From contig NZ_CP081844.1 of the NCBI RefSeq assembly GCF_019803445.1, positions 2,182,501-2,246,500 on the forward strand: a stretch of 64,000 nucleotides of DNA, given 5' to 3'. This document shows positions 8,111 to 17,595 of this stretch, piece after piece (positions within the stretch are counted from its first letter, which is position 1; every line of letters starts with the position of its first letter). The DNA is from Caenibius sp. WL (GTDB lineage Bacteria > Pseudomonadota > Alphaproteobacteria > Sphingomonadales > Sphingomonadaceae). The position numbers were made by a program, and so were the translations under genes. Below the pieces are notes generated by a model that saw only the letters and a list, made by a program, of their open reading frames with translations, was not told the origin of the DNA and searched no databases.

Positions 8111-9262
8111 ATGGCCCGCGCACTCTACATCCATTGGCCGTTCTGCCTGAAGAAGTGCCCTTATTGCGATTTCAACTCGCATGTCCGGGACACGGTTGAT
8201 GTGTCGCAGTGGCAGGCGGGCTTGATTGCCGATATGCGGCATGAGGCGGAACTGGCCGGCGGCGAAGCGCTCGAAAGCGTGTTTTTTGGCGGTGGAACCC
8301 CGTCGCTGATGCCGCCGCAACTGGTGGAAACCCTGCTGCGCGAGGCGGAACGCCTGTGGGGTTTCGCGCCGGAAGTCGAAATCACGCTGGAAGCCAATCC
8401 TTCCTCCGTCGAAGCGGGCAGATTCGCCGCTCTTGCCGGGGCTGGGATCAACCGGGTGTCGCTTGGCGTACAGGCGCTGGACGATGAAGTGTTGCGCTTC
8501 CTGGGCCGTCTGCACGATGCACGGGATGGCTTGCAGGCACTCGAAACGGCACAGAACGCCTTTGCACGGGTCAGTTTCGATCTGATCTATGCCCGTCCGG
8601 GGCAGACGGCGGCGCAATGGGAGGCGGAACTGGCGCGGGCCCTGTCGTTCGGCACCGGGCATCTATCACTCTACCAACTGACTATCGAGCCGGGCACCCG
8701 CTTTGCCACCGATGTCCGGCAAGGTCGGTTCGCCCCGCTGGATGACGATGACGCGGCCGAACTGTTCGCTCTCACCCGCGCGATGACGGCGGCTGCCGGG
8801 CTGCCTGCTTACGAAATCAGCAATCACGCCCGCCTTGGCGAGGAAAGCCGCCATAATCTGACATATTGGCGCTATCGCGATTATTGCGGGATCGGGCCGG
8901 GTGCACACGGCAGGCGCGGCCATGCCGCGACCGTGCGGCATCGCAAGCCGGAAAACTGGTTAGAGGCGATTGCGGCCAATGGCCACGGGATTGCGGAGCA
9001 GCGCACTCTCCCTCTGCCCGAGCAGGCAAGTGAAGCGCTGCTGATGGGGTTGCGGCTGCGCGAAGGGATCGAACCTGCCGTGCTGGCCACGCGGTTCGGA
9101 CTGGCGCCCGAAGCCCTGATCGATCAAGCCCGCTTCGCCTTTTACGCCGATCAGGGGCTGTGCTGGCGCGAAGGTGCGCGGATCGGCGTGACCGAGGCAG
9201 GGATGCCGCTGCTCGATGCCTTGCTGGCCGAACTCGTCCCCGCCGAACTGGTTTCGGCATGA
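8111..9262 (+). CDS. hemW: Heme chaperone HemW (radical SAM)
   Basis: HemN-like radical SAM protein that binds heme and is thought to hand it to membrane proteins; it is not the coproporphyrinogen oxidase. The cluster motif CLKKCPYC (CxxxCxxC) lies at about residues 16-23, close to the N terminus as in HemW and lacking the longer HemN leader. GGGTPSLM and LEANPSSVE are SAM-binding blocks. GPGAHGR and a C-terminal HemN domain follow. The 383 aa are typical. Its stop overlaps the xerC start (ATGA). Confidence 0.93.
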   Translation: MARALYIHWPFCLKKCPYCDFNSHVRDTVDVSQWQAGLIADMRHEAELAGGEALESVFFGGGTPSLMPPQLVETLLREAERLWGFAPEVEITLEANPSSVEAGRFAALAGAGINRVSLGVQALDDEVLRFLGRLHDARDGLQALETAQNAFARVSFDLIYARPGQTAAQWEAELARALSFGTGHLSLYQLTIEPGTRFATDVRQGRFAPLDDDDAAELFALTRAMTAAAGLPAYEISNHARLGEESRHNLTYWRYRDYCGIGPGAHGRRGHAATVRHRKPENWLEAIAANGHGIAEQRTLPLPEQASEALLMGLRLREGIEPAVLATRFGLAPEALIDQARFAFYADQGLCWREGARIGVTEAGMPLLDALLAELVPAELVSA

Positions 9263-10161
9263 TGCAGAAGGCGGATTTTCTGGCCGCCTGGCAGGATTAT
9301 CTGACCCAGGCGCGGCGGCGCTCCCCGCACACTGTCCGCGCCTACATCGCCGCCGCCTCCCGCCTGCTTGACCGGATAGGAGCGACCGATTGGGCCGCCC
9401 TTGCCCGCACGGATGCCCCTGCTTTACGGGCGCAACTGGCTGCCCGCCGGGGTGAAGGGATCGGCAATGTCTCTGCCGCGCGCGAACTGTCTGCGCTGAA
9501 AGGTTTTATCGCCTTTGCCCGCACGCAGGCCGGAATGGACGATGCCGCCCCGCCTCGCCTGCGGGGCCCCCGGATCAAGAAAGGCCTGCCCCGCCCTATT
9601 ACCCCCGTCGATGCGACGAATGTGGCGGAAATCGTGGAAGGCATGGCCACGGAAGACTGGATCGGCGCACGCGACAGCGCGGTTCTGCTGCTGATGTACG
9701 GCGCGGGATTGCGGATCGCCGAGGCCCTGTCATTAACCGGGGCCGATATGCCGCTAGGTGAAACGCTGGTCGTCACCGGTAAAGGCAACAAGCAACGCAT
9801 CGTACCGATCCTGCCGGTCGTGCGAGAGGGAGTCGCGGCCTACCTGCGCCAACAGCCCTGGCCGGTGGAGCGGGATGAACCGATATTCCGTGGCGCCAAA
9901 GGCGGCCCGCTGAGCCCGGGCATGGTGCAGAAGGCCATGGCCAAAGCGCGGACTGTCCTGGGGTTGCCCGCGACGGCCACGCCGCATGCCCTGCGCCACA
10001 GTTTTGCGACCCATCTGCTTGGCGCGGGCGTGGACCTGCGCAGCCTGCAGGAACTGCTCGGCCATGCCAGCCTCGGTTCGACGCAAATCTACACCCGCGT
10101 CGACGCGGCCAGAATGCTGGACACCTACCGCAACGCCCACCCGCGGGAACGCGGCCGGTAA
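9259..10161 (+). CDS. xerC: Site-specific tyrosine recombinase XerC
   Basis: Resolves chromosome dimers at dif with XerD. The start at 9259 overlaps the hemW TGA (ATGA), giving 300 aa, the family norm. The N-terminal SAM-like core-binding domain spans about residues 1-95. The catalytic residues are visible: Arg in GAGLRIAEAL, Lys in GKGNKQRIVP, HALRHSF (HxxR), His in LLGHASLGS, and the nucleophile Tyr in TQIYTRV. No integrase neighbourhood or att site is present, which supports a housekeeping XerC. No dif site was recognised nearby. It converges on the DedA gene with a 7-bp gap. Confidence 0.93.
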   Translation: MMQKADFLAAWQDYLTQARRRSPHTVRAYIAAASRLLDRIGATDWAALARTDAPALRAQLAARRGEGIGNVSAARELSALKGFIAFARTQAGMDDAAPPRLRGPRIKKGLPRPITPVDATNVAEIVEGMATEDWIGARDSAVLLLMYGAGLRIAEALSLTGADMPLGETLVVTGKGNKQRIVPILPVVREGVAAYLRQQPWPVERDEPIFRGAKGGPLSPGMVQKAMAKARTVLGLPATATPHALRHSFATHLLGAGVDLRSLQELLGHASLGSTQIYTRVDAARMLDTYRNAHPRERGR

Positions 10162-10168
10162 GCTATCC

Positions 10169-10774
10169 TCAGCCCCTTTTCCTCGGTTTCCAGGTCAGCA
10201 CCCGCCAGAGATAGGCAACGACCCCCAGGGCGATTGCGCCGATAACCAGCCAGTCGAGCCAGTGCTTCGATTCCTCGAAATAGCGGGCAAGCCAATGGCC
10301 GCCCAATATCAGCAGAGCGTTCCAAACCGCCGAACCGGCAAACGTGTAAACGAGGAAAGCGCCATGCCGCATGTGCGCGAGCCCGGCGGGCAAGGAAATC
10401 ATGGTGCGCAACAGGGGGGAGAAACGCAGGAAGAACACCACCCACTGGCCATGCCGCCGGAAGAACCTGCTCGCCTGTTTGACGTCCCGCCATTCCAACG
10501 TGAGCCAGCGGCCCCAGCGGTCGATCAGAGGACGCAGCCGTTGATAACCCCATTTATCCCCGATCAAGAACCAGACATAATTGCCCAATGTCGATCCGAT
10601 TGTGCCGGCGAGCAGCAGGGGCCAGAAGCTCATCGTGCCGCGCGAAACAGCCACTCCGCCCAGTCCCATGATCACTTCCGATGGGATCGGCGGAAACACG
10701 TTTTCGATCAGCATCAGAAACGCGATGCCGAAGTAGCCGCCCTGTTCGATTATATGGATGATGAATTCGTTCAT
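10169..10774 (-). CDS. DedA-family membrane protein
   Basis: Polytopic inner-membrane protein of the DedA/SNARE-associated family, members of which move undecaprenyl phosphate or other lipids across the membrane. The 201 aa contain the family blocks ENVFPPIPSEVI near residue 25, and GNYVWFLIGDKWG and FFRRHGQWVVFFLRFSPLLRT, whose Arg residues are conserved in the family. I see about five hydrophobic segments. No obvious operon partner; gshB starts its own cluster 134 bp away. Confidence 0.9.
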   Translation of the reverse strand: MNEFIIHIIEQGGYFGIAFLMLIENVFPPIPSEVIMGLGGVAVSRGTMSFWPLLLAGTIGSTLGNYVWFLIGDKWGYQRLRPLIDRWGRWLTLEWRDVKQASRFFRRHGQWVVFFLRFSPLLRTMISLPAGLAHMRHGAFLVYTFAGSAVWNALLILGGHWLARYFEESKHWLDWLVIGAIALGVVAYLWRVLTWKPRKRG

Positions 10775-10908
10775 AAGGGGGAAACGGCCTTTCGGGCTTT
10801 CGGTTTAACCGGGCACCGCATCATGCAGGGCCTTTGCAGTGCCGGCGCGTGAAGATCAGCCCCCCTTTGACTGCTGCCGAACTGAATACTGGTGCTTCTC
10901 CTCGCCCC

Positions 10909-11862
10909 TTACTTGCCCAGACGCCGCGCAATCGCATCCCAGATCATACCCGCCGTATCGGTGCCATTGAAACGATCGATAGCGACGATACCGGTGGGTG
11001 ACGTGACGTTGATTTCGGTCAGCCATTTGCCGCCGATCACGTCGATGCCAACGAAAAGCAGGCCGCGCCGCTTGAGTTCCGGGCCAAGCGCGGCGCAGAT
11101 TTCCTGCTCCCGCTCGGTCAGGGTCGTCGCCGCTGCGGAACCGCCCACGGCAAGGTTGGAGCGAAACTCGCCCTCGCCCGGAATGCGGTTGATTGCCCCA
11201 GCCACTTCGCCATCGACCAGCACGATGCGTTTGTCGCCTTCGGCCACTTCGGGCAGGAACGGCTGAACCATATGCGGTTCGGGCCAGGTCTGGTTGAACA
11301 CTTCGAACAGCGCGGAAAGGTTGTCCCCGCCTTCGGGGATGCGGAAGATCGCCTTGCCGCCGTTACCATGGATCGGCTTCACCACCACGGCGCCGTGCTT
11401 TTCCATGAAGCGGCGCACTTCGTCCACACTGCGTGTGACGAGAGTCGGCGGCATGAACCGCCGGTAATCGAGCACGAAGACTTTCTCCGGCGCGTTGCGG
11501 ACGCTGGCCGGATTGTTGACCACCAGCGTTTCTCCCTCGATCCGTTCAAGCAGGTGCGTGGCGGTGATATAGCCCATATGGAACGGTGGATCCTGCCGCA
11601 TCAGGACAACATCGACATCGCGCCCGAGATCGAGACGGCGCGGTTCCCCGATGGCGAAATGATCGCCTTCCACCCGTTGCACGCGCACGGGATGGACGAG
11701 AGCGTGGAGCCGGTCGTTCTCATCCAGCGTCAGGCCTTCGACGTCGTAGTGGAACAGTTCGTGGCCACGCTCCTGCGCGGATAGCATCAGGGCAAAAGTG
11801 GAATCGCCGGCGATATTGATCGAATGGAGCGGGTCCATCTGGACCGCGACGCGCAAGGACAT
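10909..11862 (-). CDS. gshB: Glutathione synthetase
   Basis: ATP-grasp ligase that joins gamma-glutamylcysteine and glycine. I chose the ATG at 11862, preceded by an AGGGGAA site, because it gives the standard start MSLRVAVQMDPLHSIN and 317 aa. Family segments include VLMRQDPPFHMGY, VNNPASVRNAPEK, KPIHGNGGKAIFRI and the C-terminal VGIDVIGGKWLTEINVTSPTG. It is the last gene of rsmI-yraN-gshB, 20 bp after yraN. The intergenic 10775-10908 shows no gene. Confidence 0.97.
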   Translation of the reverse strand: MSLRVAVQMDPLHSINIAGDSTFALMLSAQERGHELFHYDVEGLTLDENDRLHALVHPVRVQRVEGDHFAIGEPRRLDLGRDVDVVLMRQDPPFHMGYITATHLLERIEGETLVVNNPASVRNAPEKVFVLDYRRFMPPTLVTRSVDEVRRFMEKHGAVVVKPIHGNGGKAIFRIPEGGDNLSALFEVFNQTWPEPHMVQPFLPEVAEGDKRIVLVDGEVAGAINRIPGEGEFRSNLAVGGSAAATTLTEREQEICAALGPELKRRGLLFVGIDVIGGKWLTEINVTSPTGIVAIDRFNGTDTAGMIWDAIARRLGK

Positions 11863-11882
11863 GAAATTCCCCTGATTGTGGC

Positions 11883-12242
11883 TCAAGGCTGGAATGCGTT
11901 GGTGATGTGGCGCGGGAAACGCCCCGGCGCAAGGAGCAGAACGTCAATCCGCACAATATCGCCCTTTCGCGCGTAGCTGTGCATCAGAACCTCCGCAGCG
12001 GCCGCCACCCGGCGCAGGCGATAGGCATCGATGGCATTGTCGAGCCGTTCGGTTCGCTGGCGCCATTTGACTTCCACAAACGCCACGACTTTGCCCCGCC
12101 GAGCAATCAGGTCCACTTCGCCGCGCGCGTTCTTGACCCGCCGGGCGAGCACGCGCCATCCCTTGAAACGCAGAAACCATGCGGCCAGCCACTCCCCGCG
12201 CCGCCCCATGCGTTCCCGCTGTGCGCGTTTGACCGATGCCAC
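11883..12242 (-). CDS. yraN: YraN-family (UPF0102) endonuclease-like protein
   Basis: A 119-aa protein with a restriction-endonuclease-like fold. The motif GEVDLIARRGKVVAFVEVKW supplies the D...ExK residues of the family. The biochemical role is not settled; the gene is almost always found between rsmI and gshB in proteobacteria, as here (3 bp below rsmI, 20 bp above gshB). The N terminus is strongly basic. Confidence 0.9.
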   Translation of the reverse strand: MASVKRAQRERMGRRGEWLAAWFLRFKGWRVLARRVKNARGEVDLIARRGKVVAFVEVKWRQRTERLDNAIDAYRLRRVAAAAEVLMHSYARKGDIVRIDVLLLAPGRFPRHITNAFQP

Positions 12243-12245
12243 CGC

Positions 12246-13091
12246 TCAGCTTTGTCCTTGCGTTTTCAGTTCCATCGCGCGGGCATAGAGCGCCTTGCGG
12301 TCATGTCCGGTAGCTTTGGCGACTTGCGCGGCGGCCTGCGATGGCTTGTCCTGCTGCATCGCGGCCAGCAGCAGGGCGTCGATATCGTTTTCATCTGCCG
12401 CGTCTTCGCCGGGCGGCGCGATCATCAGCACGATTTCCCCCTTGGGCGGATGGCTGGTGTAATGCGCGGCCAAGGCTGAGGGTGTGCCGGTGCGGCATTC
12501 TTCGTGCAGCTTGGTCAGTTCGCGGGCGACGGCGATTTCTCTTCCGGGCAGGGCTTCCCCGATCGCATCCAGCGTTTTGACGAGGCGCTGCGCGCTTTCG
12601 TAGAAAATCAGAGTTGCCGGGATACGCGCCAGTTCGGCCAGCGTATCGGCCCGCGCCTTGTCCTTGTTGGGCAGGAACCCCGCAAAAAGGAACCGATCAT
12701 TGGGCAGGCCCGACAATGTCATCGCCACGATGGCGGCGCTGGGCCCCGGCAGACTGGTGATCGGGATGCCTGTTTCCCGGGCCATGCGGACCAGGCGATA
12801 GCCGGGATCGGAAATCAGCGGTGTCCCCGCATCGGAAACGAGCGCCACAGAACGGCTGCGCATTGCTTCCAGCAGGCGGTTACGATCTTCTTCGCTGCTG
12901 TGATCGTCATAACGCCAGAGCGGCTTGTGAAGACCGAGATGGCGAAGCAGCTTTGCGGTGACGCGGGTGTCTTCGCACGCCACGGCATCGCATCGTGTCA
13001 GGATGTCGATTGCGCGCAATGTGATATCCCCGAGATTGCCAATCGGGGTGGCCACAATATAGAGACCGGAAGCTAGAGGTTCGTTTGTCAC
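12246..13091 (-). CDS. rsmI: 16S rRNA (cytidine(1402)-2'-O)-methyltransferase
   Basis: SAM-dependent enzyme that methylates the ribose of C1402 in 16S rRNA. The start is the GTG at 13091: AAGAGG sits 6 nt upstream, and the protein then begins just before the family opening ASGLYIVATPIGNLGDITLRA. This gives 281 aa. Other blocks are ACEDTRVTAKLL, the SDAGTPLISDPGYRLV loop and LPGPSAAIVAMTLSGLP. A longer frame reaching back to 13400 would run into the divergent lipoprotein gene and is rejected. It opens the rsmI-yraN-gshB operon. Confidence 0.95.
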   Translation of the reverse strand: MTNEPLASGLYIVATPIGNLGDITLRAIDILTRCDAVACEDTRVTAKLLRHLGLHKPLWRYDDHSSEEDRNRLLEAMRSRSVALVSDAGTPLISDPGYRLVRMARETGIPITSLPGPSAAIVAMTLSGLPNDRFLFAGFLPNKDKARADTLAELARIPATLIFYESAQRLVKTLDAIGEALPGREIAVARELTKLHEECRTGTPSALAAHYTSHPPKGEIVLMIAPPGEDAADENDIDALLLAAMQQDKPSQAAAQVAKATGHDRKALYARAMELKTQGQS

Positions 13092-13131
13092 GACAAGCCT
13101 CTTGGACCAGACTGGTATGGAGCGGCAAGAG

Positions 13132-14271
13132 ATGAAGGCATTGCGGATCGATCGGCGGGGTTTTGCGCTGGCACTTACGACGGCTTTGCTGGCAGGCTGC
13201 GCGGTCGTTCCGAAGGGGCCGAGTGCGCCCCCTCCCCCGGCAGGGCCGGATGAAACCACTCTGCCGAGCGACGATGGCCGCCATCGTATCGCCCTGCTGG
13301 TGCCGACCACGGGCACCAATGGCAATGTCGGCCAATCCATTGCCAATGCCACCACGATGGCGCTGCTCGACACCAATGCGGGCAACCTGCGTATCACCAC
13401 TTATGACACGGCGACTGGCGCGGAAAGCGCGGCGGCGAAAGCCATCGCGGATGGCAATCGCCTGATTCTCGGCCCGCTGCTGGGCGAAGATACCGCCAAC
13501 GTGGTCAAAGTGGCGCGGCGCAAGGGCGTGCCGCTGATCAGCTTCTCGAACGATGCCTCCACCGCATCGCGCGATGTCTTCCTGCTGGGCCATATCCCCG
13601 CGCAATCGGTCCAGCGGACGGTGGATTACGCCTATGCTCAGGGCGCCCGGCGCTTCGCCGCGCTGGTGCCGCAGGGCGACTATGGCCGCCAGGCGGAAAC
13701 TTCGCTTTCGAGTGCGGTGCTCGGCAAGGGCGCATCGCTGATGAGCGTGGAAAAGTACGATCGCGGCAGCAGCGGCATTGTCGAAGCGGCCAAGCGGCTC
13801 GATGGCAAGGGCGGCTTCGATACGGTGCTGATCGCCGACGGGGCCCGTCTTTCGGCGCTTGCCGGGGCGCAATTTGCCAGGAAACCGCAGATTCTCGGCA
13901 CCGAGCTGTGGAGCGGCGAAGCCAGTGTGGGTGCGAGCACCGCGCTCCGGGGCGCGCTGTTCTCCGCCGTTTCGGATTCACGCTACAAGCAGTTCGCCAA
14001 CAGCTACAAAACACGCTTCGGCACTCAGCCCTACCGCATTTCCACCTTGGGTTACGATGCGGTGCTTTTGACGCTGAAAGTCGCGCGCGACTGGAAACCG
14101 GGTGCGACCTTCCCCACTGCTAAACTGCTCGACAAGGGTGGCTTCCTCGGAGTGGATGGGCCGTTCCGCTTCCTGCCCAGCGGTGTCGGCGAACGCGCGA
14201 TGGAAGTGCGCAAGGTCGGCAATGGCACCGTGACGGTCGTTTCCCCTGCCCCGACACGGTTCGCCGAATGA
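13132..14271 (+). CDS. Penicillin-binding protein activator (LpoA-like) lipoprotein
   Basis: Periplasmic-binding-protein fold lipoprotein of the LpoA/YraM class, which activates bifunctional penicillin-binding proteins in gammaproteobacteria; the alphaproteobacterial role is inferred. The start at 13132 (MKALRIDRRGFALAL) gives an Arg-Arg-containing signal with lipobox LAGC. A Pro-rich linker follows (PSAPPPPAGP). The remainder is a type I periplasmic-binding domain beginning RIALLVPTTG. Length is 379 aa. It diverges from rsmI with only 40 bp between start codons, the same pairing as yraM/yraL in E. coli. Confidence 0.85.
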   Translation: MKALRIDRRGFALALTTALLAGCAVVPKGPSAPPPPAGPDETTLPSDDGRHRIALLVPTTGTNGNVGQSIANATTMALLDTNAGNLRITTYDTATGAESAAAKAIADGNRLILGPLLGEDTANVVKVARRKGVPLISFSNDASTASRDVFLLGHIPAQSVQRTVDYAYAQGARRFAALVPQGDYGRQAETSLSSAVLGKGASLMSVEKYDRGSSGIVEAAKRLDGKGGFDTVLIADGARLSALAGAQFARKPQILGTELWSGEASVGASTALRGALFSAVSDSRYKQFANSYKTRFGTQPYRISTLGYDAVLLTLKVARDWKPGATFPTAKLLDKGGFLGVDGPFRFLPSGVGERAMEVRKVGNGTVTVVSPAPTRFAE

Positions 14272-14347
14272 TGGCGGCTGCACGGTAGCGGCGGATAACT
14301 CCGTACCGCGCTTGTGCAGCGCTGAATCTGCAGGATATGGGTTTGCG

Positions 14348-16324
14348 ATGAGCGATGATCTGTTCGACAAGCTGCCCGCAGGCGGCGGCGATTACGATGC
14401 GTCCGCGATCGAGGTGCTGGAGGGGCTGGAGCCCGTTCGCCGTCGTCCGGGCATGTATATCGGCGGGACGGACGACCGCGCTCTCCATCATCTGGCCGCC
14501 GAAGTGCTCGACAACGCCATGGACGAAGCGGTTGCAGGCCATGCCACGCGGATCGAGGTCACGCTGGCCGAAGGCGACCGCCTGACGATCAGCGACAACG
14601 GCCGTGGGATGCCGGTGGACGAACACCCCAAGTTTCCGGGCAAGTCCACGCTCGAAGTCATCATGTCCATGCTCCATTCGGGCGGCAAGTTCTCCGGCAA
14701 GGCCTATGCCACCTCGGGCGGCCTGCACGGCGTCGGTGTCAGTGTGGTCAACGCGCTGTCGGAACACACCCGGGTGGAAGTCGCGCGCGACAAGCAGCTT
14801 TATGCGCAGGAATTCGCCCGTGGGGTCACGCTTGGCCCGCTTCAGCGCCTGGGGCCAACCCCCAATCGGCGGGGGACCACCGTTGCTTTCACGCCGGATC
14901 CCGAAATTTTCGGTGATCGGCAGTTCAAGCCATCGCGGCTGTTCCGCCTGACCCGCTCGAAAGCCTATCTTTTCGCCGGGGTCGAAATCCGCTGGAAATG
15001 CGCGCCGAGCCTCGCATCCGACGATGTCCCGGCCGAAGCGGTGTTCCAGTTTCCCGGCGGCCTTGCCGATCATCTGGCGGAGCAGATCGGGGACCGCGAA
15101 TGCGTCACCAGTCAGCCTTTCGCCGGGCGGCAGGACTTTGCCGAAGAGCAAGGGCGCGTGGAATGGGCGATTGCCTGGCCGCTGTGGTCCGACGGGGCGA
15201 CAAGCTGGTACTGCAACACCGTGCCCACCCCCGATGGCGGCACGCACGAGCAGGGGCTGCGCGCAGCGCTGACCAAGGGGCTGCGCGGCTTTGGCGAACT
15301 GGTCGGCCAGAAGAAGGCCAAGGATATTTCGGCCGATGACGTGATGACCGGCGCGGAAGTGATGCTGTCGGTCTTCATCCGCGAGCCCCAGTTCCAGAGC
15401 CAGACGAAGGACAGGCTCACTTCCCCCGAAGCCGTGCGTCTGGTGGAAAACGCCGTGCGCGATCATTTCGATCACTTCCTGTCCTCCAACATGGAACGCG
15501 GCAAGGCGCTGCTGGGCCAGGTGATGGAGCGGATGGACGAACGTTTGCGCCGCAAGGCGGAACGGGAAGTCAAACGCAAGACGGCGACCAACGCCAAGAA
15601 ACTCAGGCTTCCCGGCAAGCTGACCGATTGCTCCGGCGAAGGGGATGGCGAAACCGAACTGTTCATCGTCGAAGGGGATTCGGCGGGTGGCAGCGCAAAG
15701 CAGGCCCGCAACCGCAAGACGCAGGCGATTCTTCCCATCCGGGGCAAGATTCTCAATGTCGCATCGGCAAGCTCGGACAAGATACGCGCCAATCAGGAAA
15801 TCGCCGATCTTATCCTCGCGCTCGGCTGCGGATCGCGGAAGGACTGCGACCCAGAGAACTTGCGCTACGACCGTATCGTTATCATGACCGATGCAGACGT
15901 GGACGGCGCGCATATCGCGACTTTGCTGATGACGTTCTTCTTCCAAGAAATGCCGGAGGTCGTGCGCCGGGGGCATCTGTTTCTCGCCCAGCCTCCGCTC
16001 TATCGGCTGACCGCGGGCAAAGAGAGCATCTATGCCCGCGACGATGCCCATCGGGCAGAGCTTGAGCAGACGGTGTTCAAGGGTAAGCGGGTAGAAGTGG
16101 CCCGCTTCAAAGGTCTGGGCGAGATGAATCCCCAGCAATTGCGCGAAACCACGATGGGGCCGGAAAGCCGCAGCCTGATCCGCATTACTCTGCCCCCTGA
16201 ATTCGAACAGCGGGCGGCAGTAAAGGAACTGGTCGATCAGTTGATGGGCCGCAATCCCGAACACCGCTTCAATTTCATCCAGAACCGGGCCGGTGAACTA
16301 GATCGCGACCTGATCGACGCCTGA
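14348..16324 (+). CDS. parE: DNA topoisomerase IV subunit B
   Basis: ATPase subunit that, with ParC, decatenates daughter chromosomes. The ATG at 14348 gives 658 aa, which fits ParE and is shorter than GyrB. The GHKL ATPase motifs are RRRPGMYIGG and the N-box EVLDNAMDEAV; TSGGLHGVGVSVVNAL is the G-loop. The TOPRIM domain has EGDSAGGSAKQARNRKTQ and DADVDGAHI. ParC is not in the window. It converges with the TerC gene across a 21-bp gap. Confidence 0.95.
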   Translation: MSDDLFDKLPAGGGDYDASAIEVLEGLEPVRRRPGMYIGGTDDRALHHLAAEVLDNAMDEAVAGHATRIEVTLAEGDRLTISDNGRGMPVDEHPKFPGKSTLEVIMSMLHSGGKFSGKAYATSGGLHGVGVSVVNALSEHTRVEVARDKQLYAQEFARGVTLGPLQRLGPTPNRRGTTVAFTPDPEIFGDRQFKPSRLFRLTRSKAYLFAGVEIRWKCAPSLASDDVPAEAVFQFPGGLADHLAEQIGDRECVTSQPFAGRQDFAEEQGRVEWAIAWPLWSDGATSWYCNTVPTPDGGTHEQGLRAALTKGLRGFGELVGQKKAKDISADDVMTGAEVMLSVFIREPQFQSQTKDRLTSPEAVRLVENAVRDHFDHFLSSNMERGKALLGQVMERMDERLRRKAEREVKRKTATNAKKLRLPGKLTDCSGEGDGETELFIVEGDSAGGSAKQARNRKTQAILPIRGKILNVASASSDKIRANQEIADLILALGCGSRKDCDPENLRYDRIVIMTDADVDGAHIATLLMTFFFQEMPEVVRRGHLFLAQPPLYRLTAGKESIYARDDAHRAELEQTVFKGKRVEVARFKGLGEMNPQQLRETTMGPESRSLIRITLPPEFEQRAAVKELVDQLMGRNPEHRFNFIQNRAGELDRDLIDA

Positions 16325-16345
16325 CCAATTTTTGCCCCGGCGCTC

Positions 16346-17332
16346 TCAGGGCGCCGGATGCGCCGCCTCCCCACGCGTTTTCCAGAGCGACCACACCACC
16401 CCGCCAAGAATCAGAGCGAACGTTACGCCTAGGCTGATCACAGGCGGGACTTTGCCGCTTTCAGTGAGAAAATCGCCGATGAAGATTTTCGAACCGATGA
16501 ACACCAAAACCAGAGCCAGAGCATACTTCAGGTAGTGGAAGCGGTGAATCATCGCCGCCAGCGCGAAATAGAGCGCCCGCAAACCGAGAATGGCCATGAT
16601 GTTCGACGTATAGACGATAAACGTATCGGTGGTGATCGCAAAGATCGCCGGAACGGAATCGACCGCGAAAATCAAATCGGCCACATTGATGACGATCAGC
16701 GCCAGCAGCAGCGGCGTGGCCGCCAGCACCATCTTGCCGGTCCTGGCGTCCTGTTCCTTGACCAGGAAGTGGCGGCCATGAAGCTCCCTGGACACCCGCA
16801 TATGGCGTGAAAGCCACTGCACGGCCCTGTTGTTGCCGATGTCCGGATCATGATCGGACACCCACAGCATGCGCAAGCCGGTCACGATCAGGAAGGCGGC
16901 GAAAAGATACAGCGTCCAGTAAAACTGTTCGACTAGCGCCGCCCCGGCCGCGATCATAAGACCGCGCAGGACGATCACCGCCAGAATACCCCACAGCAGC
17001 GCCCGGTACTGATATTCGCGCGGGATGGCGAAAAAGCTGAAAATCAGGGAAATCACGAAGACATTGTCGATCGACAGCGCCTTTTCGATGAAGAACCCGG
17101 TGTAGTATTTCATCCCCAGATCGGCGCCCCGGGCATACCAGACCCAGAGCCCGAACAGCATGGCAATGCCGATGTAGAACACCGACAGGACAAGCGATTC
17201 CCGCACGCCCATGGCCCGATCTTCCTTGTGCAACACGCCAAGGTCGAATGCGGTCAGTGTGAGAACGATGGCGACAAACGCCACCCAAAACCAGAGGGGC
17301 GTGCCCAACCAGTCGAGAAACAGGAAATCCAT
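16346..17332 (-). CDS. TerC-family integral membrane protein
   Basis: Multi-pass inner-membrane protein of the TerC/Alx family, implicated in manganese or metal-ion export and tellurite resistance. The 328 aa have about nine hydrophobic segments. Family acidic motifs are seen in TAFDLGVLHKED, LSIDNVFVISLIF and FAVDSVPAIFAITTD, placed within membrane segments as expected. The stand-alone position gives no operon hint. The substrate is not predictable from sequence alone. Confidence 0.9.
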   Translation of the reverse strand: MDFLFLDWLGTPLWFWVAFVAIVLTLTAFDLGVLHKEDRAMGVRESLVLSVFYIGIAMLFGLWVWYARGADLGMKYYTGFFIEKALSIDNVFVISLIFSFFAIPREYQYRALLWGILAVIVLRGLMIAAGAALVEQFYWTLYLFAAFLIVTGLRMLWVSDHDPDIGNNRAVQWLSRHMRVSRELHGRHFLVKEQDARTGKMVLAATPLLLALIVINVADLIFAVDSVPAIFAITTDTFIVYTSNIMAILGLRALYFALAAMIHRFHYLKYALALVLVFIGSKIFIGDFLTESGKVPPVISLGVTFALILGGVVWSLWKTRGEAAHPAP

Positions 17333-17370
17333 CGGCTTTGCCTTGATTGACGGGGGATGCTGCTACCGGA

Positions 17371-17401
17371 AAGCCAGCACTTCGCTTGAAAGTGCTGGCT
17401 T
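17371..17401 (-). terminator. Stem-loop below the DUF465 gene
   Basis: A 12-bp perfect stem, AAGCCAGCACTT (17371-17382) with AAGTGCTGGCTT (17390-17401), encloses a 7-nt loop. On the minus strand it begins 8 nt past the small gene's stop and is followed by a short T-containing tract (TTTCC). It lies directly upstream of the TerC gene. Confidence 0.65.
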
Positions 17402-17409
17402 CGGTCCGG

Positions 17410-17595
17410 TCAGCAGTGCGCCGGCATGCGGTTGCTATGGCCCATCAGATCGCCAAGACGGCGGCGCAGCGCCAGTTTCAACGCATGCAGGCGTACCAGT
17501 TCCAACGCATTGGGAAATCTGCGCGCGCGTGCCTGCGTCAGCAAGGCATCGAGCTTCTGATGGCGTTCCATCAGGCGATACACGGTGTCGGACAT
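17410..17595 (-). CDS. Small DUF465/YdcH-like helical protein
   Basis: A 61-aa protein starting at the ATG at 17595, with AGGGAG 7 nt upstream. It looks like the DUF465 (YdcH) family: two charged helices, about residues 3-25 and 28-50, with LELVRLHALKLALRRRLGDL matching the conserved leucine-rich second helix. Function is unknown. A 192-aa reading of the same frame is possible, but its first 131 residues have no family look and no ribosome-binding site. Confidence 0.75.
   Translation of the reverse strand: MSDTVYRLMERHQKLDALLTQARARRFPNALELVRLHALKLALRRRLGDLMGHSNRMPAHC

Noticed and set aside
9259-10161. XerC as an integrase of a mobile element
   Set aside because: It overlaps hemW by 4 bp and sits among housekeeping genes with no att repeats, phage genes or composition shift.
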